A stretch of DNA of 64,000 nucleotides from the NCBI GenBank assembly GCA_012934845.2, contig WNNJ02000052.1, positions 62,001 to 126,000 on the forward strand, in the 5' to 3' direction. The position numbers and the translations under genes are program-made. This document shows, piece after piece, positions 54,619 through 63,815 of this stretch. This stretch comes from Pomphorhynchus laevis. Its lineage: Eukaryota; Acanthocephala; Palaeacanthocephala; Echinorhynchida; Pomphorhynchidae. The notes beneath the pieces were generated by a model. That model was not told where the DNA came from. It did not search any database and worked only from the letters and a program-made list of their open reading frames with translations. The first letter of the stretch is position 1; every line of letters begins with the position of its first letter.

Positions 54619-57600
54619 TCATTGCACACAATAGTAGAACCTAAAGTACAGAGTTTTTGATCTCCAAAACGAATAAGTGTTGTCGAATTTAAAGTGGTAA
54701 TAGCCCACCCCAGGATACTTATGATACCCGCACACAGTGCTCATATGACAGTCTCTTCTAAACAATGGTATCAAATCATCGATAACGAGATTTTTGCTTT
54801 TCTGATCATTATCCTCTGGGTTCTTTTCACCAATCTCTAGGTCATTACTGATTTTAGTGTTTTGAAACAGATGTATATCTAAAATTTACACAAAAAATTA
54901 AAAGCTTTTAATAAAAATTAAGTTATTCAGAATAACATAATTAAAAAATAATAAAAAAATAATTTTTAATTAATTTACTTTTTTATTATTTATATTCATG
55001 TAATAATCAATCAGAAATGAATAATTAGATGGTTGATAATTAATAATTAGATGTTGGTTCAAAGACTAAGGGCCTAAACCTGATAACATAACAGTTCCTC
55101 CCAATGATCTCTATTCCTTATTCTGATACATTGTCTGTTATTTATTATTCAATTTATAAAAATTAACTTTTATTTTAAATATAAATTGTATAAAATCTTT
55201 ATAATTATTTATTATTTATAATTACTTATCTTTATTCTTAATTTATAAATATTATACCCAGTTATCTTATCTGAGGTGTATCTGTCTTCTCGTGAATGAG
55301 TTCTCGTGAATGAACTAATAGGCCCCGATGTTATCAATTTTTTTATATCAACTTAATATAAATATAAATTGTATAAAATCTTATATAATTATTTATTATT
55401 TATAATAACCTATCTTTATTTTAAATTTATAAATAGTATAATATGCGTAGACTCAGTTATCTGATCTGATTTCTTTTAAATTCCAATTTTAAATAATTAA
55501 AAATCGTAACTATTTAATCGTGTTATTTATTAGTAAATTCATAAAAATTGACTTTTATTTTACTCTCTTCACTAAATAAATATAATTTTAATTTTAACTT
55601 GATATAAATATAAATTGTATAAAATCTTATATAATTATTTATTATTTATAATAACCTTTTTTTAATTTATAAATATTATAAAATAGAAAGAATTGATCCA
55701 CTCAATCTCGGTTTCTTACAGTCAAGCATCCGAAAGTTTGATCCTCTGGTTGTTTATGATGGTCTGCATTGCAAATTGTTGGATTTAAGAGCTAACGCCA
55801 CCAACAATTTAAGCTAGATGTCGGAAATGCATTTTCACAATGTCACAGAGGCAGCCGAAACGGCGTGTGATAGTTCATCTTACTGACGATGGCTGCCGGC
55901 TATCACATGACCGTCTAGGAGTGACGAGAGTTTGCAGACTGAAGAATATGCTCGATTCGAACACTTACTTAAATATACGGAAAGAATTGCTAATCGCAAT
56001 CTCGAGCAATACCGATTTAAACGAAACTCTTATGATTATATAGAAAGAATTGATCCACTCAATCTCGGTTTCTTACAGTCAAGCATCCGAAAGTTTGATC
56101 CTCTGGTTGTTTATGATGGTCTGCATTGCAAATTGTTGGATTTAAGAGCTAACGCCACCAACAATTTAAGCTAGATGTCGGAAATGCATTTTCACAATGT
56201 CACAGAGGCAGCCGAAACGGCGTGTGATAGTTCATCTTACTGACGATGGCTGCCGGCTATCACATGACCGTCTAGGAGTGACGAGAGTTTGCAGACTGAA
56301 GAATATGCTCGATTCGAACACTTACTTAAATATACGGAAAGAATTGCTAATCGCAATCTCGAGCAATACCGATTTAAACGAAACTCTTATGATTATATAG
56401 AAAGAATTGATCCACTCAATCTCGGTTTCTTACAGTCAAGCATCCGAAAGTTTGATCCTCTGGTTGTTTATGATGGTCTGCATTGCAAATTGTTGGATTT
56501 AAGAGCTAACGCCACCAACAATTTAAGCTAGATGTCGGAAATGCATTTTCACAATGTCACAGAGGCAGCCGAAACGGCGTGTGATAGTTCATCTTACTGA
56601 CGATGGCTGCCGGCTATCACATGACCGTCTAGGAGTGACGAGAGTTTGCAGACTGAAGAATATGCTCGATTCGAACACTTACTTAAATATACGGAAAGAA
56701 TTGCTAATCGCAATCTCGAGCAATACCGATTTAAACGAAACTCTTATGATTATATAGAAAGAATTGATCCACTCAATCTCGGTTTCTTACAGTCAAGCAT
56801 CCGAAAGTTTGATCCTCTGGTTGTTTATGATGGTCTGCATTGCAAATTGTTGGATTTAAGAGCTAACGCCACCAACAATTTAAGCTAGATGTCGGAAATG
56901 CATTTTCACAATGTCACAGAGGCAGCCGAAACGGCGTGTGATAGTTCATCTTACTGACGATGGCTGCCGGCTATCACATGACCGTCTAGGAGTGACGAGA
57001 GTTTGCAGACTGAAGAATATGCTCGATTCGAACACTTACTTAAATATACGGAAAGAATTGCTAATCGCAATCTCGAGCAATACCGATTTAAACGAAACTC
57101 TTATGATTATATAGAAAGAATTGATCCACTCAATCTCGGTTTCTTACAGTCAAGCATCCGAAAGTTTGATCCTCTGGTTGTTTATGATGGTCTGCATTGC
57201 AAATTGTTGGATTTAAGAGCTAACGCCACCAACAATTTAAGCTAGATGTCGGAAATGCATTTTCACAATGTCACAGAGGCAGCCGAAACGGCGTGTGATA
57301 GTTCATCTTACTGACGATGGCTGCCGGCTATCACATGACCGTCTAGGAGTGACGAGAGTTTGCAGACTGAAGAATATGCTCGATTCGAACACTTACTTAA
57401 ATATACGGAAAGAATTGCTAATCGCAATCTCGAGCAATACCGATTTAAACGAAACTCTTATGATTATATAGAAAGAATTGATCCACTCAATCTCGGTTTC
57501 TTACAGTCAAGCATCCGAAAGTTTGATCCTCTGGTTGTTTATGATGGTCTGCATTGCAAATTGTTGGATTTAAGAGCTAACGCCACCAACAATTTAAGCT

Positions 57601-58106
57601 AGATGTCGGAAATGCATTTTCACAATGTCACAGAGGCAGCCGAAACGGCGTGTGATAGTTCATCTTACTGACGATGGCTGCCGGCTATCACATGACCGTC
57701 TAGAGTGACGAGAGTTTGCAGACTGAAGAATATGCTCGATTCGAACACTTACTTAAATATACGGAAAGAATTGCTAATCGCAATCTCGAGCAATACCGAT
57801 TTAAACGAAACTCTTATGATTATATAGAAAGAATTGATCCACTCAATCTCGGTTTCTTACAGTCAAGCATCCGAAAGTTTGATCCTCTGGTTGTTTATGA
57901 TGGTCTGCATTGCAAATTGTTGGATTTAAGAGCTAACGCCAACAATTTAAGCTAGATGTCGGAAATGCATTTTCACAATGTCACAGAGGCAGCCGAAACG
58001 GCGTGTGATAGTTCATCTTACTGACGATGGCTGCCGGCTATCACATGACCGTCTAGGAGTGACGAAAGTTTGCAGACTGAAGAATATGCTCGATTTGAAC
58101 TCTTAC

Positions 58107-58163
<57 letters not shown>

Positions 58164-61100
58164 GTGACATCTTCTAGAAGTGACATGGTGACTGAAAGTC
58201 GTGAATCGAAGTCCAGTCTATCAAGCAACACCATTTAGTATAAATGCCGTATTTCGTAAGAAATCCTGGACCGTTGTTTACTCAGCACATCCGTGCACTA
58301 CTATTATACCTGCCGCATCCATTTAGGATCCAACGAGTGCAGCGACAATTCAGCAACAACCTCTGCCTAGCGTTTAAGGATGGTCCGCACAGCAATTCGA
58401 TCTGGTTAAGAGCGTAAGCCTCAGACAATTAAGCAGTGTCGGAAACGCCTTTATTCACAATGTCACACAGGCAACCGAAACGACCAGTGTGTACCTCATT
58501 CTACTGATGAGTGTTGCCGGGTACTCATCATTTCGATGCTGAAGTGGTCGTCTAGAAGTGACATGGTGATTGAAAGTCGTGAATCGAAGTCCAGTCTATC
58601 AAGCAGCACCATTTAGTATAAATGCCGTATTTCGTAAGAAATCCTGGACCGTTGTTTACTCAGCACATCTGTGCACTACTATTATATATATAATTATTTT
58701 TGCGAGTGTAACAATATATATAATCTTAGATTTTGCCAAAAACCGGAGTTCGATTACATTCAGAGCAGACTTCCTTATCAGTCGTTTCGGCTGCCTTGTG
58801 ATATATTTAAAAGGCATCTCCGAGAATTTGCTCACGTAGTAGCATGGGCATAGCCTCTTTAAACTAACAACATGCTTTCCGGATCATCCTAATTTTATTC
58901 GGCAGGAATTTTAATTGCTGTCGCTTCTGCTTGCTTTCTCACAGGATCCCTTTATCGGATACGTTTTTATAATTTAATCGTAGAATGTGTAAAACTGTGC
59001 TCCGGGAGCTAAAAAGCTTCAGTTTCATAATTGTAAATTTTGCCAAAAACCGGAGTTCGATTACATGCAGAGCAGACTTCCTTATCACTCCTAGACGATC
59101 TGATGGTAGCCGGCAGCACTCATCAGTAGGGTGAACTACCATCAGTCGTTTCGGCTGCCTTGTGATATATTTAAAAGGCATCTCCGAGAATTTGCTCACG
59201 TAGTAGCATGGGCATAGCCTCTTTAAACTAACAACATGCTTTCCGGATCATCCTAATTTTATTCGGCAGGAATTTTAATTGCTGTAGTTGCTTGCTTTCT
59301 CACAGAAAAGCACGTTGTTAGTTTAAAGAGGATATGCCCATGCTACCAAGTTAGCAAATTCTCGGAGATGCCTTTTAAATATATCACAAGGCAGCCGAAA
59401 CGACTGATGGTAGTTCACCCTACTGATGAGTGCTGCCGGCTACCATCAGATCGTCTAGGAGTGATAAGGAAGTCTGCTCTGCATGTAATCGAACTCCGGT
59501 TTTTGGCAAAATTTACAATTATGAAACTGAAGCTTTTTAGCTCCCGGAGCACAGTTTTACACATTCTGCGATCAAATTATATATATAACAACGACCAAAA
59601 ATATAAAAAATATATAAATGTATATAAAACAGCGACCAAATCAATACAAAAAAATATAATTACAATTATAAAATATTTGTTATTAATTCAATATCTGGTT
59701 TATTATTGGGCGTCAGCATATTTCTATTTTTGTGCATAAAATAAGCTTCTTGTATTTTTCTTTCTAAAGCGTTGTTTTCTACTGAAATAACTTGACTTTT
59801 TTCAAAATCTATTATATGGTTACTGTTCAAGTAGTGGTCTATTACAGCCCCAAATTCTGTTCCTCTCTTAATCGAGTATATATGTTGGTCAATACGCTTA
59901 GGCAATCCTTGTCCTGATTGACCAATATGGATCTAATTACAATTATCACAAGGAATTTTATATACAACACCATCCTTGTTAAAATTAGGTTTCTGTTTGA
60001 ATATATTTTTTATTTTGGGCATTTTTTGATTATTAATGACAATGCTGGGGGTGCCATTTTTAGAACGTTTAATGTGATCGTTTTGCCGTTCCATTTATCA
60101 TTAAAATATACCTATATATTTTGTTTCAAGTTTTGGGCCTATCAATTTTGCCCTAGTACTATTTCCCATGAAATATGATTTTTTGATAGCCCAAGTCGGA
60201 TATCCACTACTTTTAAGAGTTCTCTTAATTACATCATCCCTTATCGTTTTGAGATAGACACTAGAACAAATTGCCTTTGATCTCAAGAACAGTGAGGAAG
60301 CTGCAGAAATTTTCTAATTTCTAGGAACATTACTTTCCCAGCTTATAACATTAGGGTACTCACAAATTTTTTGGGAAACCACAGTTTCTACTTTGTTTGG
60401 AGGAGATCTAATAATCTTGACATCAAGGTATGATAATGTACCATCTTCTTCCTTCGTTAATGTCCACTGAATATTTATATCAGCACTATTTGTGCTTGGG
60501 GATTACCTATAGATATCCGTCTTGTCCGTCCTGCCAGACACATAATTGCAACTGATAGTACATATTCTTATGTAGTAAGTATATCGCTAACATACTTTTT
60601 AATAAACTAAGCGATGAACATTTTTCTCGTGTCGGAGATGGAATGCAGTTCGCAAAACGTATGCAGAATATTGACATCTATAATAAAATAATGATTTCAA
60701 TTGATGTAAAATTTCTCTTTTTACCAACATCCAGTTGTTAAAGCCTATAAGTTTGGCATCTGAATTATTAGTAAATCGGAATTTGGGTAACATTTAAGCA
60801 TATATGATTGCATAACTCTACTTAAATTATGCACAACAAATATTAATTTTCAATTTGAAAATGAAATGTATGAACAAGTTGACGGATTGTCTATGGGTAA
60901 TCCCCTAGTACCAATACTCGCTGTAATATATATATGAGAAAATGGGAAGCTACACATTCAAAGGATATGAATTACATTCACACATGGCTTAGGTATGTAG
61001 ATGATGCTTTTGTTCTTTTTAAGGAACCGTTTGACCCGGATTGTTTTTTGTATATATTAAATAGTGCCAATATAAATATTCAGTGGACATTAACGAAGGA

Positions 61101-62103
61101 AGAAGATGGTACATTATCATACCTTGATGTCAAGATTATTAGATCTCCTGCAAACAAAGTAGAAACTGTGGTTTCCCAAAAAATTTGTGAGTACCCTAAT
61201 GTTGTAAGCTGGGAAAGTAATGTTCCTAGAAATTAGAAAATTTCTGCAGCTTCCTTACTGTTCTTGAGATCAAAGGCAATATGTTCTAGTGTAGATCTCA
61301 AATCGAAAAGAGATGATGTAATTAAGAGAAGTCTTATAAGTAGTGGATATCCGACTTGGGCTATCAAAAAATCATATTTCATGGGAAATAGTACTAGGGC
61401 AAAATTGATAGGCCCAAAACTTGAAACAAAATATATAGGTATATTTTAATGATAAATGGAACTTCATAAAAACAAGAAATATAAAAATAATGAATATCTT
61501 AGAACGCGGTGTAATCTTTTTAACTTACCTTCCTTTACTTCGTCATCAAATTCCTCGTCACTATAATCATTCAAATCAATAGAAATCGCGTTATTGATTG
61601 GAATTATCCATTCGAATGATAAACCGAATCCTAAATCATGATTATCCGTTGCAAATTCCCAATAGACACTTTTACCATTCGGATGAATGGGGACACGGAT
61701 CTTAAAATATCATGCAAATTTAAAGATGGTGTTCACTAATACAAATGTATAATTTATTAAGAATTTAAGCATTTTAGTCGCAAATTTAAAATATTTTTCC
61801 GCTTTGCTGGATTAATTTATCCAGCAAATTAATTAATCCAACATTAATATAAAAAATATTGAATAGTTTTCTTTCGTATTACTAATAGCATTATAATGAT
61901 TTAAATAACAAAAAGTTACCAACCGTATATGATTCACCACTGTGTATTCTCAGCATTGATTTATCGTTTGCTCTTATCAATTTCTTAAATTCTTCGATAT
62001 TATTAACAGTCCAAAGTATCGGAACGCCTAATCCTTCGCTTAAATCCTGGTGGTCTTTAGCAGTAATATAATTCAAACATGTCAGTTGATATATATTTGG
62101 AAT
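54619..62103 (-). CDS. ACBD3: ACBD3-like Golgi protein (GCP60), GOLD-domain exons
   Basis: Three minus-strand exons are visible, and the 5' exons must lie beyond the window. Exon 62103-61924 reads LSEGLGVPILWTVNNIEEFK and IHSGESYT. Exon 61700-61529 reads IRVPIHPNGKSVYWEFATDN, HDLGFGLSFEWIIP and an acidic DYSDEEFDDEV. The last exon, 54878-54619, reads DDLIPLFRRDCH, YHKYPGVGYYHFKFDNTYSF and WRSKTLYFRFYYCVQ-stop. Together they form the C-terminal GOLD domain of ACBD3, which in mammals binds giantin and recruits PI4KB at the Golgi. Phases agree: 60 codons, 57 codons plus 1 nt, then 2 nt plus 86 codons including the stop. The donor of the first exon must be ACG|GTTGGT to keep frame, although TTG|GTAACT looks stronger. 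The intron between the last two exons is 6.65 kb. Confidence 0.9.
55165..55683 (+). repeat. AT-rich segment repeated three times before the array
   Basis: A segment with ATAAATTGTATAAAATCTTA, TAATTATTTATTATTTATAA and TTTATAAATA-TATA occurs near 55180-55260, 55365-55440 and 55608-55680. Copies 2 and 3 are closest to each other. It leads directly into the 357-bp array. Confidence 0.65.
55684..58112 (+). repeat. Tandem array of a 357-bp unit (about 6.8 copies) in the ACBD3 intron
   Basis: The marker CTAGATGTCGG occurs at 55814, 56171, 56528, 56885, 57242, 57599 and 57952. The first five intervals are exactly 357 and the last is 353 (a 1-bp and a 3-bp loss). The units are essentially identical until the last, which has a few substitutions and then runs into a TA microsatellite. 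Each unit has two short overlapping frames (67 and 80 codons) without known motifs. Because 357 is divisible by three they recur in the same phase, but they look like by-products. Each unit also carries one hammerhead-like core. The array is antisense to the ACBD3-like gene. Confidence 0.95.
55850..55924 (+). ncRNA. Hammerhead-ribozyme-like core, non-canonical strand order (array type)
   Basis: Elements in order: GGCAGCC (stem II, 3' strand; 55850-55856), GAAA (55857-55860), CGG..TGTGATAG (stem III, 5' strand), TTCATCTTA (stem I, 5' strand), CTGACGA (55883-55889), TGGCTGCC (stem II, 5' strand), GG, CTATCACA..CCG (stem III, 3' strand), GTC (55913-55915, predicted cleavage after C), TAGGAGTGA (stem I, 3' strand). 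Stem II has 7 bp, stem III 8 bp plus 3 core-proximal bp, and stem I 8 bp with one bulge. The same core recurs at 56207, 56564, 56921, 57278, 57635 (one G missing in stem I) and 57988. The order S2-S1-S3 differs from all circular permutations of the hammerhead. Confidence 0.6.
58110..58160 (+). repeat. (TA)n microsatellite
   Basis: About 25 uninterrupted TA dinucleotides separate the 357-bp array from the diverged 378-bp unit. Slippage in this run probably blurs the original junction. Confidence 0.95.
58173..58690 (+). repeat. Diverged 378-bp repeat unit (about 1.4 copies)
   Basis: TCTAGAAGTGACATGGTGA occurs at 58173 and 58551, giving a period of 378. The second copy runs to about 58685 (CTGTGCACTACTATTATA). 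It shares with the 357-bp unit only the GTCGGAAA-GC...TTCACAATGTCACA lead and the ribozyme-like core. The rest (GTCGTGAATCGAAGTCCAGT and GTAAGAAATCCTGGACCGTT) is different. Confidence 0.85.
58470..58561 (+). ncRNA. Hammerhead-ribozyme-like core, non-canonical order (378-bp type)
   Basis: It has the same strand order as the array type: GGCAAC-C-GAAA (58470-58480), CGACCA...GTACC, CTCATTCTA, CTGATGA (58504-58510), GT, GTTGCC, GG, GTAC...TGGTCG, GTC (58550-58552), TAGAAGTGA. Relative to the PLE-type core, stem II changed on both sides (GGCAGC/GCTGCC to GGCAAC/GTTGCC), stem I changed on both sides (CCUA/UAGG to UCUA/UAGA), and the core-proximal stem III is extended (CGACCA/TGGTCG). These paired changes support an RNA structure. 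An extra 20-nt hairpin lies inside stem III. Confidence 0.6.
59085..59159 (-). ncRNA. Hammerhead-ribozyme-like core, minus-strand copy in pLTR
   Basis: This is the exact reverse complement of the core at 59390-59464. On the minus strand it reads GGCAGCC-GAAA-CGACTGATGG...CTGATGA...GCTGCC-GG-CTACCATCAG-ATC-GTC-TAGGAGTGA. The two copies lie head to head within a palindromic pLTR pair, so transcripts across both could also form a long foldback. Confidence 0.55.
59390..59464 (+). ncRNA. Hammerhead-ribozyme-like core, PLE type (plus strand)
   Basis: GGCAGC-C-GAAA (59390-59400); the stem III 5' strand CGACTGATGGTAG pairs with CTACCATCAGATCG over 13 bp with one bulged A. The stem I 5' strand TCACCCTA pairs with TAGGAGTGA (8 bp, one bulge). 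CTGATGA lies at 59423-59429, the stem II 5' strand GCTGCC next, and GTC at 59453-59455. This is the best-paired of the copies. All universally conserved hammerhead positions (CUGANGA, GAAA, NUH) are present. Confidence 0.6.
59591..60498 (-). mobile_element. Penelope-like element 3' part with GIY-YIG endonuclease, minus strand
   Basis: Read downward from 60498: NINIQWTLTKEEDGTLSYLD, VKIIRSP, ICEYPNVISWESN (RT thumb), SKAICSSVYLKTIRDDVIKR, SGYPTWAIKKSYFMGNSTRA. Then comes the nuclease: GVVYKIPCDNCN, HIGQSGQGLPKRIDQHIYSI (GIY-YIG type with Arg and His), and the conserved C-terminal NHIIDFEKSQVISVENNALE and RKIQEAYFMH at 59905-59666. In-frame stops are present. GIY-YIG is the hallmark endonuclease of canonical PLEs. 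The RT body is missing, cut at an inverted junction with the plus-strand copy. Confidence 0.85.
60800..61450 (+). mobile_element. Penelope-like element RT fragment, plus strand
   Basis: The frames read QFENEMYEQVDGLSMGNPLV, a stop, then 60934-61236: MRKWEATHSKDMNYIHTWLR, the catalytic YVDDAFVLF, NINIQWTLTKEEDGTLSYLD and ICEYPNVVSWESN. After a phase change, 61264-61449 gives SKAICSSVDLKSKRDDVIKR and GYPTWAIKKSYFMGNSTRAK, ending at KYIGIF. The GIY-YIG part is missing. It is about 95% identical in protein to the minus-strand copy over the shared 60430-60110/61100-61450 stretch. Both are dead. Confidence 0.85.
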
Positions 62104-62580
62104 CTGTCGAAAACATAGTATTTCGTTAAAAGTCATTTAAACTTTATATAAAGTCGGATCGGTAAATCGATAAATTTAAATAAGAATATAAATCTATCGG
62201 TAATAAATTTATTATTGATTCGGATAATAAAGGCAGAATAAATCAAAAGCTAAACTTTAAATTTCCTCAAATAATTAAAAATTTGAATGTTGCATAAAGT
62301 TTTGTTGTAAGCTGCATTTTTTAATTTTTATTGTAATTAATTTTTATTATAATTATTCCAAAATTATCCGATTTAGGTTTTTTCATAATTGCCACTGCTC
62401 ATGAAAATTTGAAATATAAATAATTTATATTTAATAATTTATAATTTATATTTAATAATTTATAATCAGTAAAAATACAATCAAACAGAAAATAGTAAAA
62501 TCAACAAACTATTATAAATAAATTTAAACTCATTAGCGGAAAATGTTTATGGATGAAAAATAAATATACTTTACATTAGA
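61451..62580. other. ACBD3-like introns and 5' flank, AT-rich
   Basis: Apart from the two ACBD3-like exons (61529-61700 and 61924-62103) only AT-rich intronic sequence is seen, with small palindromes (TTATCCAGCAAATTAATTAA near 61816; a TTTATATTTAATAATTTATAA duplication near 62425-62462). Confidence 0.5.
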
Positions 62581-62596
62581 ACACTTTGTATTACAG

Positions 62597-62759
62597 CTCA
62601 TCACTGATCCGAGGAATTGTCAAAGTCGGGTGCCGTTCGCTCGGGCAGTTGCGCGGAATGGGCGAACCAAACGTCGACGATCATTGCAATGGATTAGTAT
62701 TATTCAGGAACGTGGAACGTTACTTCACTAACGGGGAAATAACCAGATCTATTGAGGGA
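62597..62759 (+). CDS. Exon-like GC-rich segment, unrecognised
   Basis: A segment of about 50% GC is flanked by TTGTATTACAG and GTAAATC, as an internal exon would be. One plus-strand frame is open throughout: SSLIRGIVKVGCRSLGQLRG, MGEPNVDDHCNGLVLFRNVE, RYFTNGEITRSIEG. I do not recognise a family. It could be a host exon on the strand opposite ACBD3, or a fragment of the LINE that starts 60 bp downstream. Confidence 0.35.
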
Positions 62760-62819
62760 GGTAAATCGCTTCTGTCTTGAAATAGTCAGAATTACTTATT
62801 TTCATTATTCTGGTTCTTG

Positions 62820-63815
62820 TACTCAACTATGGGATGAAGGTTGGACTTTTTGCTATTCGGGAGTTGCTAGGGGAAAACGACAAAAAGCGGGTGTGTGGAT
62901 TCGTGCTTTAGGCTGGAAGTCTGAGTAGGTTTCTGTCGGTGTTGGGATCCGTCAAGGCTGTCAATTGTTTCCACTTTTGTTCCTCGTTTACATGGTTAAA
63001 TTTTCGAAACATGTCGCTTTGTTGGAGTTTTATCTTCAGTTTGGATCCATCAGGAAATCATATTTGCTCATCGCAGACGATGTTGTTTTGTTGGTCTCAA
63101 ATACTTATGACTTACAATGCTTTCTGGATCGATTTACGGCGGAATGTCAAATGGCCGGTATGGAAATTAGCAAATCCAAAACTATCGCGATGTGCTCTGC
63201 TCGGAACAAGATAGCATCGTCGATACGAATTGGGGATAAGGTCTTACCCGACGTGGAGAAGTTCAAGTACTGGGGAGTTTTGTTCTCAAGTGATGGTATG
63301 AATAATTACGAGATTGGGAAACGGATCTATGACGATAACGCAGTAATATGCTCTTTGCACATATCAGTTGTGGTAGAGAGCTAAGCCTTCATGTGAAACT
63401 TTCAATTTATCGCACAGTCTTCTTACATATCCTCACTTATGGGTATGAACTTTGGGTTATGACTGAAAGGACTAGATCTCGAATACAGGCGACCAAAATG
63501 AGTTCCTTCATGGAGTTGACGGCTTCAGCCTTAGAGATAAAGTTCGAAGCTTGGTCATCTGATAGAATCTTGGAGTAAAATCGCTGCTCCTTTAAGTTGA
63601 AAGAATTCAGCTGAGGTGGATATACCACGTTTTTAGGATGGCTAGGGGGCGTCTTCCTTGTTAAGCGTGACTGATTGGACCTTTTGGACGGAGACCCCGA
63701 GGTCGAGTTCGGCATAGGCAGAAATATCAAACTCACCAACTTGCTAATGAACGCTTAGGACTATCTGAAAGGGAAGTCTGGTTGGTTACTCGATACGGTT
63801 ATACTTGATCACTGA
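62820..63815 (+). mobile_element. LINE ORF2 3' fragment (unassigned clade)
   Basis: Broken frames read VGIRQGCQLFPLLFLVYMVK, LIADDVVLLVS (catalytic ADD, about 63075), FTAECQMAGMEISKSKTIAM, VEKFKYWGVLFSSDGM, then ELSLHVKLSIYRTVFLHILT, YGYELWVMTERTRSRIQATK, RMARGRLP and EREVWLVTRYGYT to a stop near 63807. The WVMTERTRSRIQA block is well known from LINE proteins of fish, molluscs and flatworms. I cannot name the clade. Two or three phase changes are present, and the 5' part is missing. Confidence 0.75.

Larger units (their letters stand above)
58734..59590. mobile_element. Cluster of PLE terminal-repeat (pLTR-like) copies, two direct and one inverted
   Basis: A segment from TTTTGCCAAAAACCGGAG to GCTTGCTTTCTCACAG occurs at 58734-58940 and 59039-59306, and in reverse complement at 59305-59540. 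The last two share a palindromic junction near 59306. The segment contains the ribozyme-like core in the second and third copies. The first lacks it through a clean deletion. It is adjacent to the GIY-YIG end of a minus-strand PLE, so I assign it to PLE terminal repeats. Confidence 0.7.

Noticed and set aside
55850-55924. HDV-like double pseudoknot reading of the same core
   Set aside because: P1 (GGCAGCC/GGCTGCC), P2 and a 3-bp P3 can be drawn, but the P4 domain and the catalytic joining segment are missing, while every conserved hammerhead position and three covarying stems are present.
55850-55924. Plain type II hammerhead within one unit
   Set aside because: That order requires stems III and I to close inside the 22 nt between GAAA and CUGANGA, and no such pairing exists. 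The real partners lie downstream of CUGANGA.
55840-58238. Repeated 67- and 80-codon open frames in every 357-bp unit as a protein-coding family
   Set aside because: They overlap each other in different phases, have no known motif, and are identical only because the DNA units are identical. The paired-base pattern in the same region favours RNA function.
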